The position numbers and the translations under genes are program-made. From Paracoccaceae bacterium (GTDB lineage Bacteria; Pseudomonadota; Alphaproteobacteria; Rhodobacterales; Rhodobacteraceae), in assembly GCA_902525995.1 (NCBI GenBank), contig CABZJG010000069.1, positions 1 through 8,911 on the forward strand: a stretch of 8,911 bases of DNA, written 5' to 3'. Positions within the stretch are counted from its first letter, which is position 1. Each line of letters begins with the position of its first letter. Of the stretch, positions 1-6,097 are shown piece after piece. The notes beneath the pieces were generated by a model that made no database searches, was not told where the DNA came from, and saw only the letters and a list, made by a program, of their open reading frames with translations.

Positions 1-592
1 GAGCACATCGGCCATATCATGGTTGGTATCACTGTGCCCTTGCTCATCGGCCCGAACGGCAATTACCACGTCTCTCAAGCTCGCATTTCTGGCAGCCCAT
101 AATACACTTTTGCAATTAAGGGTGCCTCAATATTAGGGGTGTTTCCGCGATCAATTTGGTCAAAGTATTCCGTGTAACTTATGACCGCTTGTTCTTCAAA
201 ATAGCCCACCATACGATGTGCGACTTTTGGAAAGAAAACATATAGGACAAAGTAAAAATGCCAAAAAATAAACTGAGCAAATAGAATCAAGGTGCGCTTG
301 ATAAAATTAGGCTTGGCAATCTCGATGAAAATCATCAAATGCATGCGTTCATTTTCAGCTTCCTCGAGCAGGGTTTTGATCCAACCTCTTTCATCTTGCT
401 GCATTTTTCGAAGGGAACGAAGATGGTTCCACATGCCAGCAACCATTCCCGGGACACCAGCCACGCTTTCCAAAACAACAGCGCGATGACCATAACGTTT
501 TGCAAAAAAAAAGTATCCACAAACCATCGAAATACCAGTGTGAGGGCATAGGCAAAACGGTCCGCGAAATTTTCAGGACTTCGATGTTTCAT
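1..592 (-). pseudogene. aox: Alternative oxidase (AOX), two frameshifts, 3' end beyond window
   Basis: AOX is a membrane-bound di-iron ubiquinol oxidase that reduces oxygen to water without pumping protons. The family is recognised from RYGHRAVVLE, VAGVPGMVAG, LLEEAENERMHLM, GYFEEQAVISYTEYF and RADEQGH. All six iron ligands are present: Glu in VVLE, Glu and His in ENERMH, Glu in YFEEQ, and Glu and His of ExxH in DEQGH. The reading frame is broken twice. VDTFF leaves the frame in a nine-T tract (plus-strand A run 504-512) before AKRYGHR. After GLPEM (about 82-86) one base, probably a G, is missing before LRDVVIAV; the uncorrected frame stops at 75-77. The ATG at 592 gives MKHRSPENFADRF, close to the start of short bacterial AOXs. 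The frame stays open to a GTG at 688, but that stretch is AT-rich and unlike the family. Because ligands and helices are intact, the damage is recent or a sequence error. Family assignment is near certain; functional status is not. Confidence 0.9.
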
Positions 593-730
593 TGTTTCGA
601 TCCATAAAAATAATTTAAAAAGTTTATAATTTAGATATAGTGGCGCGAGTGCTAAATGATAGCCGTACAGCTTAAAAAAAACACTCACTTCCTGCCGCTC
701 CGCGCACCCAATTTAAGGTGGATCGCCGCT

Positions 731-752
731 AAGCTCCTGATTTTCAGGGCTT
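731..752. other. Bulged inverted repeat upstream of AOX
   Basis: AAGC (731-734) and CCTGA (736-740) pair with TCAGG (744-748) and GCTT (749-752) around a TTT loop, with T735 bulged. This gives nine base pairs. It is followed on the plus strand by an A run rather than a T run, so it is not a rho-independent terminator in either direction. It could be a protein-binding palindrome or, if AOX is transcribed from upstream, a hairpin in its leader. The function is unknown. Confidence 0.35.
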
Positions 753-783
753 ATCAAAAAAAACAGACATGATGTATAAAAAA

Positions 784-833
784 TTTGACACCAAAAAACT
801 TTAGCGTTGGGAGGTGTATATAATTTTTGACAC
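784..833 (+). repeat. Twin TTTGACAC direct repeats, 42 bp apart
   Basis: TTTGACAC occurs at 784-791 and again at 826-833, a start-to-start distance of 42 bp or about four helical turns, on either side of a TATAAT at 819-824. The spacing and the location, just upstream of a gene pair that includes an XRE repressor, fit operator half-sites for autoregulation. TTGACA inside each copy is also a consensus -35 hexamer, although neither copy has a well-spaced -10 element. The assignment is inferential. Confidence 0.3.
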
Positions 834-868
834 TGAGTCGCATATTTACGACATAAGGAATGGAAAGC

Positions 869-1330
869 ATGTCACACGAAGAGAAAAACACAGTCCTTCA
901 GATTATCATTGGGATCGTTATAAATATTTGGATCATTCTCAAAGTCAGGGAGCTTTATGCATCTGGCATCATGGACGGACCTGATGCGATCCAAAGATGG
1001 GCCGAAACGATGTTTTGGGTTATCATCGTCTCCATAGGTGCAGGAATTATCCTTGCGATCATTGGCACGGTTCTGTTTGCAATCATGGAAACCGCCATCA
1101 CTGGCGAGAGTGATCATAATTTCATTAGCGATGAGCGCGACAAGATGATTGCACACACGGGAAACAAAATCACAATGGGCTTTACCGGCGCTGGATTTAT
1201 CGCTTTGATCACAGGAATAAAGTTTGGATTTGCGCCTATCGACTGCCTTGTTTTTTTGATGTTCTGCTTCTCGCTTGGGGGACTTTTGGGCGAGTTTACC
1301 AAATTTGCCCGCTACCGTATGAGCATTTGA
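869..1330 (+). CDS. Small four-helix membrane protein, DUF2178-like, partner of an XRE regulator
   Basis: The predicted protein has 153 aa and no known enzymatic function. Four hydrophobic segments lie at about residues 7-25, 47-72, 100-118 and 122-141. Between the second and third is a polar loop with SDERD (87-91) followed by KMIAHTGNK. A DERD motif before a helix is typical of DUF2178-type membrane proteins, which are often encoded beside a short XRE regulator, as here. The start chosen is ATG 869 rather than ATG 860: AAGGA at 855-859 is 9 nt upstream of 869 but directly abuts 860. The stop codon is one base from the next start, which suggests translational coupling. The protein may sense or respond to a membrane signal and act with the regulator, but this is inference. 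Family assignment rests on the motif and context and is moderate. Confidence 0.8.
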   Translation: MSHEEKNTVLQIIIGIVINIWIILKVRELYASGIMDGPDAIQRWAETMFWVIIVSIGAGIILAIIGTVLFAIMETAITGESDHNFISDERDKMIAHTGNKITMGFTGAGFIALITGIKFGFAPIDCLVFLMFCFSLGGLLGEFTKFARYRMSI

Positions 1331-1331
1331 T

Positions 1332-1553
1332 ATGGCACAAACACTCACCATAACAAACAGCATCCGCCGTTTGCGTTTTGATGCGGACGAGATGACGCAA
1401 AAAGCTTTGGCTGATCGGGTTGGTGTCACACGGCAAACCATTGTCGCAATTGAAAACGCCAAATACTATCCGACGCTTGAGCTTGCGTTTTTAATTGCCC
1501 GGGTCTTTGACAAAGAAATCAGCGACGTTTTCTCGATAGAGATGAAAGACTAG
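1332..1553 (+). CDS. Short XRE-family helix-turn-helix transcriptional regulator
   Basis: This 73-aa single-domain DNA-binding protein belongs to the XRE/Cro-C1 class. The helix-turn-helix spans about residues 21-42: MTQKALADRVGV is the first part and TRQTIVAIENAK the recognition helix. It is followed by the usual YxPTLELAFLIARVF helix and a DVF tail. It has no ligand or dimerisation domain beyond the fold, like the YozG-type regulators encoded beside small membrane proteins. Its ATG follows the upstream stop by one base and has no clear Shine-Dalgarno sequence, so it is probably translated by coupling. It may repress its own operon; the twin TTTGACAC repeats upstream are candidate operators. 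The family is clear and the targets are unknown. Confidence 0.93.
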   Translation: MAQTLTITNSIRRLRFDADEMTQKALADRVGVTRQTIVAIENAKYYPTLELAFLIARVFDKEISDVFSIEMKD

Positions 1554-1610
1554 CTGCTCCTTTCTTTCAGTCCGTCAAATCCCAGAATATTCCCACTAAG
1601 GATCTATCCC

Positions 1611-2246
1611 ATGGCTGTTTCCATGACCAATCGAACTATGCCCTTTGTTTTGGGCGCCCTTTTTATAATTCCTGTTGCTGGCACCTTGTATCGGTTGGCA
1701 GAGATTATCCTAGAAGGTCACTGGTCGTTTCGTTTCAACCCCGAGTTTGTCGACAGGCTCCCGCTTTTTATTCACGGCGTGACCATGCTGATGTTTTTGG
1801 TTTTGGGCGCGATGCAATTTTTGCCGCCCATCCGCCAAAAAGGTCCTAAGTTGCATCGCGTTCTGGGGCGTTTGGCAGGAGCGGGGGCGGTTTTAGGAGG
1901 CTTAAGCGGCGTTTGGATGACCCTAGCCCATAGTGAGATCAGCACCCCCTTACTCTTTACCGGGCGTCTTATATTTGGAACAGCAATGGCCGCTTTTGCT
2001 ATCTCTGCCATCCGTGACGCAATGCGCCGTAACTTTGTCAGCCATCGCAACTGGATTATTCGGTCCTATGCGATTGCGTTTAATGCGGCCTCGATGCCGC
2101 TTCTTTATCTGCCAATTATTTTGATCATAGGGCAGCCCGTCCCAATCATTGATGATGCTCTTCAGGTCGCGGGTTGGATAATCAACCTTGTGGTTGCTGA
2201 GCGGATTTTCATAAACCGACCATTTTACCAAGGAGTACAAGCATGA
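1611..2246 (+). CDS. DUF2306 family multi-pass membrane protein
   Basis: The protein has 211 aa and five to six hydrophobic segments at about residues 12-30, 53-72, 88-106, 115-135, 150-174 and 186-200. The family signature is two histidine-bearing motifs: LHRVLGR at 81-87, entering a glycine-rich helix, and SHRNWIIRSYA at 144-154. A further His at 55 lies in the second helix. DUF2306 proteins are conserved but uncharacterised; the membrane-facing histidines suggest a cofactor or metal site, which is inference. AAGGAT at 1598-1603 lies 7 nt before the ATG and supports this start; a second in-frame ATG is four codons downstream. The gene overlaps the oxidoreductase by ATGA, so the two are very likely co-expressed. 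The 57-bp gap from the XRE gene has no clear terminator. Confidence 0.9.
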   Translation: MAVSMTNRTMPFVLGALFIIPVAGTLYRLAEIILEGHWSFRFNPEFVDRLPLFIHGVTMLMFLVLGAMQFLPPIRQKGPKLHRVLGRLAGAGAVLGGLSGVWMTLAHSEISTPLLFTGRLIFGTAMAAFAISAIRDAMRRNFVSHRNWIIRSYAIAFNAASMPLLYLPIILIIGQPVPIIDDALQVAGWIINLVVAERIFINRPFYQGVQA

Positions 2247-3241
2247 GCCCCACGACCATGAAAGCGGCTGTTTTAAACAGATTTGGATGGCCTGAAGTTG
2301 TTCAGATTATGCAAAGGCCAGTACCAGTTCTAAAAGCCAACCAAGTGCTGATCCAGAACCAAGCCGCAAGCGTGAATTCGGGCGATGCGCGCATCCGCTC
2401 AAAGAATGTCCTAAAAGGGTACAAATTTCTGATGTCATTGGTGTTTGGCTTCAACAGGCCCCGCATAGAAACCCTTGGGACAGTGTTTGCCGGTAGAGTC
2501 ACGCAGGTCGACGCAAGTGTTACAAAATTTAAACCGGGGGATTTGGTTTTCGGCAGCACTGAGTTGAAAATGGCCACTCATGCAGAATTTGTAGCAATCA
2601 GCGAAGATGCTGCAATTACCCACCTGCCAGACGGGTTAAGCCCCACTGAAGCCGCGTCCCTTGTCTTTGGCGGCACAACAGCCCTGTTCTTCATCGAAAA
2701 ATCCAACCTTAAAACGGGCGAGCGTATCTTGATCAATGCAGCGGCCGGATCGGTTGGGATTGCAGCAGTCCAAATCGCAAGCCAAATGGGCGCGCATGTC
2801 ACCGCCATAGCGTCATCGATAAATCATGACTTTCTAAAGAAAAATGGAGCCGCAAGCTGTATCGACTATACAGCAACCAACCTCACGAAGCTCGATGAAA
2901 CGTTTGATGTCATCTTGGATTGCCCGGGAAAAATGCCTTATGCGCAGCACCGCCACCTTCTGAACAAAGGCGGGCGCTTTGCGCTTGTCACAGGACCCTT
3001 GGTCGAAGGAATAATGGCACCGCTCAAAAGCGCATTTGGCATGCATAAAATCATTGGAGGTACATCCTTTGCAACATGTGCATCACTTGAAAAGATCGTT
3101 CATTTGACGCAATCAGGCGCCATTAAGCCAATCATAGAAGCAATATTTTCCCTTGATCAGATCAAAGACGCATATACCCAAATCGACCAAGGCCACAAAA
3201 GAGGAAACTACATTATCGACTTTGGCATGCAAAATAGGTGA
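2243..3241 (+). CDS. NAD(P)-dependent MDR oxidoreductase (zinc-free quinone reductase/alcohol dehydrogenase type)
   Basis: This 332-aa protein belongs to the medium-chain dehydrogenase/reductase superfamily. It has a GroES-like N-terminal domain (residues about 6-130, beginning MKAAVLNRFGWPEVVQI, with VNSGDARIR at 44-52 and FKPGDLVFG near 96-104). A Rossmann nucleotide-binding domain follows, with AAAGSVGIAAVQ at 166-177 as the dinucleotide loop. The catalytic and structural zinc cysteines of classical alcohol dehydrogenases are absent, placing it with zinc-independent quinone oxidoreductase-like enzymes. The end, YTQIDQGHKRGNYIIDF, is typical of the family. Such enzymes reduce quinones, enones or aldehydes with NAD(P)H; the substrate here is unknown. 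AGGAG at 2231-2235 lies 7 nt before the ATG, which overlaps the DUF2306 stop codon. The methionine at residue 6 has no suitable ribosome binding site. A redox pairing with the membrane partner is possible. Confidence 0.93.
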   Translation: MSPTTMKAAVLNRFGWPEVVQIMQRPVPVLKANQVLIQNQAASVNSGDARIRSKNVLKGYKFLMSLVFGFNRPRIETLGTVFAGRVTQVDASVTKFKPGDLVFGSTELKMATHAEFVAISEDAAITHLPDGLSPTEAASLVFGGTTALFFIEKSNLKTGERILINAAAGSVGIAAVQIASQMGAHVTAIASSINHDFLKKNGAASCIDYTATNLTKLDETFDVILDCPGKMPYAQHRHLLNKGGRFALVTGPLVEGIMAPLKSAFGMHKIIGGTSFATCASLEKIVHLTQSGAIKPIIEAIFSLDQIKDAYTQIDQGHKRGNYIIDFGMQNR

Positions 3242-3277
3242 AGAAAATTCAAATCCATCAGGGCGACATAGCCCAAG

Positions 3278-4366
3278 CTAACCAATTTTATAGCCCCAGG
3301 AAAAAGTAAGTTCCTGCGCAAATTTGCAGCTGTGGGCAGTAGAAAAACCTTGTAGCTCGATTTCTTCGCCTGCGTTAAGGGCGATAAATGCGTCAGTTTT
3401 GACGGCGCTCAAACCATCGATATGGGGCGCTGTATTCGCGGCGCGAGAGGCTTTTATTTCATGCGTGCCATTGCGCACAAACCGCGTCTGTAACTGGGTC
3501 AAATTAGAAGTGGTTTCTTTGAACATGACTTGCCCGGCTAAATAGTAACTGCCCTTAGCCGGCGCACGAAAGACATTTTTGGCCGGATCGAAACAGTCTT
3601 GATCGTTAAATTCGGCCATATTGATCCCGATCTTTATCCATTGATCGGCCGGGGCGTCATTGTGATAGTTGGTATAGGCGTGAAACCTTGGCAAATTTGG
3701 CAGGCTAACACATCCGGTTGCTGCATCCACGCGCAGCCCGTCCTGAAAGGTGATATTATCCTTGGTGGTTGTGATGCGAAAATCATCAGTCCCCAAAAAC
3801 CCGGCCAAAGCGCGGGTTTGGCCATCACTTTGGAAAATGAAACCTGCATCCTTTTCGGTGCTTTGCTTGCTCAGGATATGCAGCAGGCTGCCGGAACCAT
3901 CTTCGCTCTGCGGGGTTGCTGTCCACAGTGCGGTTTCCGTTTTAACGGCAAGTTTTTGTTGGTCTGAGGTTTCTGCTCCAATGGACAGGCTTTCAAAGCT
4001 AACATCGCCTGAGCCGTGCGCGCTGCCGCTGATCGCTTGCCAATCAGTGCCATCAAAAACCCGCAGGACCCGGCTTGAAAGGATAAAAATCCGCCAGCCG
4101 GGCTGTGGGGTTAGATAGGTCCAATTTCCATCCTGCCACAGGGCAATGTTATCGTTGTGACCGGCCCATGCGCCGCTTGCACCCTGCGGAATTAAAAAAC
4201 AATCGCCCTCGGCTGCACTGAGAGGAGCGCTGTTTTGGTTGTCCGAAATAGCCGTCATTTGCACCAAAATGTCCAATTGGCGCAAAGCTTGATTATGGGT
4301 GACGTGTTTTTGTGCCTGTGACGGCTGGATAAAGGGCAGGGATAAACGTGAGGAGTTTTCGGTCAT
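3278..4366 (-). CDS. DUF2793 protein with C-terminal C1q/TNF-like jelly-roll domain
   Basis: The protein has 362 aa. The N-terminal part (residues about 8-105) is a DUF2793 domain: SLPFIQPSQAQKHVTHNQAL, then AEGDCFLIP, ALWQDGNWTYLTP, GWRIFI and LRVFDGTDW. This domain is common in Rhodobacterales, often near phage-tail or gene-transfer-agent genes. A linker follows, and from about residue 230 the FHAY start, FDPAKNVFRAPAKGSYYLAG core and closing ELTFSWGYKIG fit a C1q/TNF-like beta jelly roll, a trimerising and ligand-binding fold. No signal peptide is seen. No phage structural genes are in view, so it may be a stand-alone surface or appendage adhesin; this is inference. ATG 4366 (MTENSS) was chosen over the upstream TTG 4399, which adds an atypical hydrophobic leader. 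The gene converges on the oxidoreductase, with 36 bp between their ends. Confidence 0.87.
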   Translation of the reverse strand: MTENSSRLSLPFIQPSQAQKHVTHNQALRQLDILVQMTAISDNQNSAPLSAAEGDCFLIPQGASGAWAGHNDNIALWQDGNWTYLTPQPGWRIFILSSRVLRVFDGTDWQAISGSAHGSGDVSFESLSIGAETSDQQKLAVKTETALWTATPQSEDGSGSLLHILSKQSTEKDAGFIFQSDGQTRALAGFLGTDDFRITTTKDNITFQDGLRVDAATGCVSLPNLPRFHAYTNYHNDAPADQWIKIGINMAEFNDQDCFDPAKNVFRAPAKGSYYLAGQVMFKETTSNLTQLQTRFVRNGTHEIKASRAANTAPHIDGLSAVKTDAFIALNAGEEIELQGFSTAHSCKFAQELTFSWGYKIG

Positions 4367-4459
4367 GATAAAGAGTAGCCCGCAGTGAATGTGGACCAAA
4401 CTATGATCGAAAATGGGTTAATGAGCGCCCAGCCCTGCGCACGCGGGATAAAGGAAACC

Positions 4460-4579
4460 TTAAGACTGTTGTTTGAGAAATTCTGACCGCCCGATGCTGG
4501 CAAAGGCTTCAAAGCCCATTTCGGAAATGGGTGCTGTACAGGAGCTGAGGAAATTTATCTTTTGCAGATCTTTGCTCAC
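4460..4579 (-). CDS. Possible 39-aa small protein, unrecognised
   Basis: A GTG-started frame encodes a 39-aa polypeptide with MSKDLQKINFLSSC at the N-terminus and GFEAFASIGRSEFLKQQS at the end. No family was recognised. Codon choice (GAT, CTG, AAG, TTC, CTC, GGC, GCC, ATC, GAA) looks like that of neighbouring genes rather than random sequence. The frame is preceded immediately by a UGA that ends a second mini-ORF in the same frame. No good Shine-Dalgarno sequence precedes the GTG, so translation would depend on coupling or readthrough. It could equally be the remnant of a small gene cut by a nonsense mutation. Nothing else in the 4367-4878 gap looks coding. Confidence 0.3.
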   Translation of the reverse strand: MSKDLQKINFLSSCTAPISEMGFEAFASIGRSEFLKQQS

Positions 4580-4651
4580 TCAGACAATCGTACGGCCGCA
4601 TTCAGAAAAACAAATGCCAGACACCAGGCCCACATACGCCGACCCATTCAT
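4580..4651 (-). CDS. Possible 23-aa mini-ORF ending in UGA, in frame with the 39-aa ORF
   Basis: An ATG-started frame encodes MNGSAYVGLVSGICF followed by SECGRTIV and a UGA. GGTGA lies about 7 nt before the ATG, a plausible ribosome binding site. It contains two cysteines as CFSEC and a short hydrophobic stretch. The UGA is followed with no gap by the GTG of the 39-aa ORF, so together they form one 63-codon frame interrupted only by UGA. No family was recognised. It may be a leader peptide, half of a small gene with a nonsense mutation, or chance. Confidence 0.22.
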   Translation of the reverse strand: MNGSAYVGLVSGICFSECGRTIV

Positions 4652-4769
4652 CAATTTTCACCAATCTGCAAAACTATCATGTTTCTAAAGTATCTGGTCG
4701 ATGCCTAATGCCCGACTGATAAGGGGTTAAACGATAAATCTCAGAGTATTTCAGATCAGTTTGAACCAT

Positions 4770-4830
4770 TTTGTTAAATCTTTATGAACCTGCCCCCACA
4801 ATGTCACAATTTGTTAAATTTCCGTAAACC
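4770..4830 (+). promoter_or_regulatory. Two tandem CtrA-like sites in a 40-bp-spaced direct repeat
   Basis: TTTGTTAAAT occurs at 4770-4779 and 4810-4819; the similarity extends to 16 of 21 positions and both copies end in AACC. Each has the form TTAA, seven bases, then T(G/A)AAC: TTAA 4774-4777 with TGAAC 4785-4789, and TTAA 4814-4817 with TAAAC 4825-4829. The alphaproteobacterial CtrA consensus is TTAA-N7-TTAA(C), so each second half-site has one mismatch. They lie about 50-110 bp upstream of the RTX gene start, a normal place for activation or repression. CtrA is known to control surface, motility and gene-transfer-agent genes in Rhodobacterales; control of this gene is inferred. Confidence 0.45.
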
Positions 4831-4848
4831 TTAATCGTCAAGCTTGAT

Positions 4849-4871
4849 CCCCAAGCGTGGGGCGCTTTGGG
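4849..4871 (+). promoter_or_regulatory. Hairpin over the translation start region of the RTX gene
   Basis: CCCAAGCG (4850-4857) can pair with CGCTT and GGG (4863-4867 and 4869-4871), with T4868 bulged and a TGGGG loop. Alternatively CCCC 4849-4852 can pair with GGGG 4859-4862, which excludes the first fold. The GGG arm overlaps the start of the GGTGAG at 4870-4875 that probably serves as the ribosome binding site for ATG 4879. The structure could limit translation initiation. There is no T run, so it is not a terminator. Confidence 0.35.
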
Positions 4872-6007
4872 TGAGAAAATGATACATGCACAGTGGCTGG
4901 GGTCATTGGTGGCATCTTTGAATGGTCACGATCAAAGACCTGTCGGTATACTGGCAGATCCTGCCAAAGGTCAGTTGACGGTTTATGATTATCAGGCGCA
5001 GCAGGCGCTTAGATATCAGGTTAAAGAGGCTGGGTTCGACCAAATCAGTTTTGATGCATTGGTGGCTTCCAGACGGTTTGAGCTGCAAATTGGGGGTTCA
5101 ACTTACTGGCTGGATCAGCAGCCCATAGGTGCTCTTGACGGGCTTTATCAAAGTGCAAATTACATCTCGAACAGCCTATTGGTTCAGGCCGGGGGGTCAT
5201 CATCGGCAGGTCAAAGTCTGCACTTGGCCAGCGTAACTGGTGTAGATCAATCATTTGTCATTGCTGCGGCCAGCGATGGTGAAGGACTGGCGGTTTTTGA
5301 GTATAAAGATGGTGTGATTGGAGCCTCGACGCACCAAGTTTTGGACCGTGAGACAGACTATTTGCAACAGCTGTGTGATTTGGCAACAGCCCGTATCGGC
5401 GAGTTTACCTATGTCTATGCGGTCTCGGGTGTTGAAAATGGCCTTTCAATATTTTCCCTGGGATCTGATGGGGCAGCTCTCACTGGAGGCCAATTTGGGT
5501 CAGGCACAATCTTTGCCCGTCACTGCAATTACCCAGCTCGAAATGATTGCCCTAGGGGCGGCTCGGTTTTTATTGGTGGCCTCGCAGGGCTCAAACTCAC
5601 TGACCGTTTTGCGCGTGCAAGAGGATGGGCAATTAAAGCCTGTCGACCATATTCTGGATGATCTTACGCTACGGCTGCAAAATACCTCTGCGCTTGCTTA
5701 TGTCGAAATCAAAGGTCGGGGGATGGTCGCGGCCGCGGGCAGTGATGGTGGGATTAGCTTTTTTGAGCTGCTGCCAACAGGACGTTTAATTCATCATAGC
5801 GACATTCTTGTAGGACCCGAGGCAGGATACGGCGCCATAAGCGATTTAATTTTCTTGAGTGTCGGGCAGGTTGTTTATCTGGTGGCGCGCGATAAATCAC
5901 AGGCCGGTTTGGGGGTCTTTTCAATTGATATCAGCAACTTTGGTGCAGCACAGGGCGGCGCCAGTGCGCTTGATGATATGCTTTTTGCCGCGCCCGGTGC
6001 ATCAGTG

Positions 6008-6097
6008 ATTAATGGACAAGATGGCGACGATTATCTGATCGACGGGACGGGCAGTGATGTCATGACCGGGGGCGCTGGGCATGACGTTTTTGTGCTG
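6008..6097 (+). repeat. RTX nonapeptide block 1 (plus-strand gene)
   Basis: About three RTX units are encoded: INGQDGDDYL, IDGTGSDVM and TGGAGHDVFVL. They match the GGxGxDxUx calcium-binding pattern loosely. The block is followed by DLITDFDIAQDRLDLS, the usual beta-roll cap. Confidence 0.85.

Larger units (their letters stand above)
593..868. promoter_or_regulatory. Divergent intergenic region between AOX and the membrane protein/XRE pair
   Basis: This 276-bp stretch separates two divergent genes and must hold both promoters. It is AT-rich at 600-650, just upstream of the AOX ATG, and at 775-830. It contains a TATAAT at 819-824, two copies of TTTGACAC (784-791 and 826-833) and a bulged hairpin at 731-752. 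TTGACA at 785-790 is 28 bp from TATAAT, too far for a standard sigma-70 promoter, so no promoter is called with confidence. An open frame over 593-688 would extend AOX at its N-terminus but does not resemble the family. Confidence 0.5.
4367..4878. promoter_or_regulatory. Long divergent intergenic region between DUF2793 and RTX genes
   Basis: About 510 bp separate these divergent genes. The half near DUF2793 holds the two low-confidence minus-strand mini-ORFs and, inside them, a perfect seven-base inverted repeat (CCCATTT 4515-4521, AAATGGG 4525-4531, CGG loop). The half near the RTX gene is AT-rich and holds a 40-bp-spaced direct repeat with CtrA-like sites and a hairpin at the start codon. 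No T-tracted terminator is seen. Confidence 0.5.

Noticed and set aside
593..688. N-terminal extension of AOX to the GTG at 688
   Set aside because: The segment is AT-rich and unlike AOX N-termini. The AGGA before the GTG is too close for normal initiation.
785..824. TTGACA and TATAAT as a sigma-70 promoter
   Set aside because: The spacing is 28 bp instead of about 17; the second TTGACA lies downstream of the TATAAT.
3261..3274. GGGC/GCCC inverted repeat between the convergent oxidoreductase and DUF2793 genes as a terminator
   Set aside because: The stem is only four base pairs and there is no T run.
4580..4582. Selenocysteine at the in-frame UGA
   Set aside because: No strong hairpin of bacterial SECIS type was noticed just after the UGA, and no known selenoprotein family matches. 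It is kept only as a remote alternative in the finding.
4473..4688. Plus-strand 71-codon frame in the DUF2793-RTX gap
   Set aside because: It starts with TTG, has no ribosome binding site and no recognisable motif. The minus strand looks more coding over the same stretch.
5318..5470. ATG at 5318 as an independent start for the 576-aa downstream RTX frame
   Set aside because: The first 50 or so codons in that frame are a shadow of the real frame 1 coding sequence and do not look like protein. The frames join cleanly at the G4 run, so this is one gene with a frameshift.
5466..5480. Programmed ribosomal frameshifting in the RTX gene
   Set aside because: No X-XXY-YYZ slippery heptamer and no obvious downstream stimulatory structure were seen; a plain indel explains the join better.
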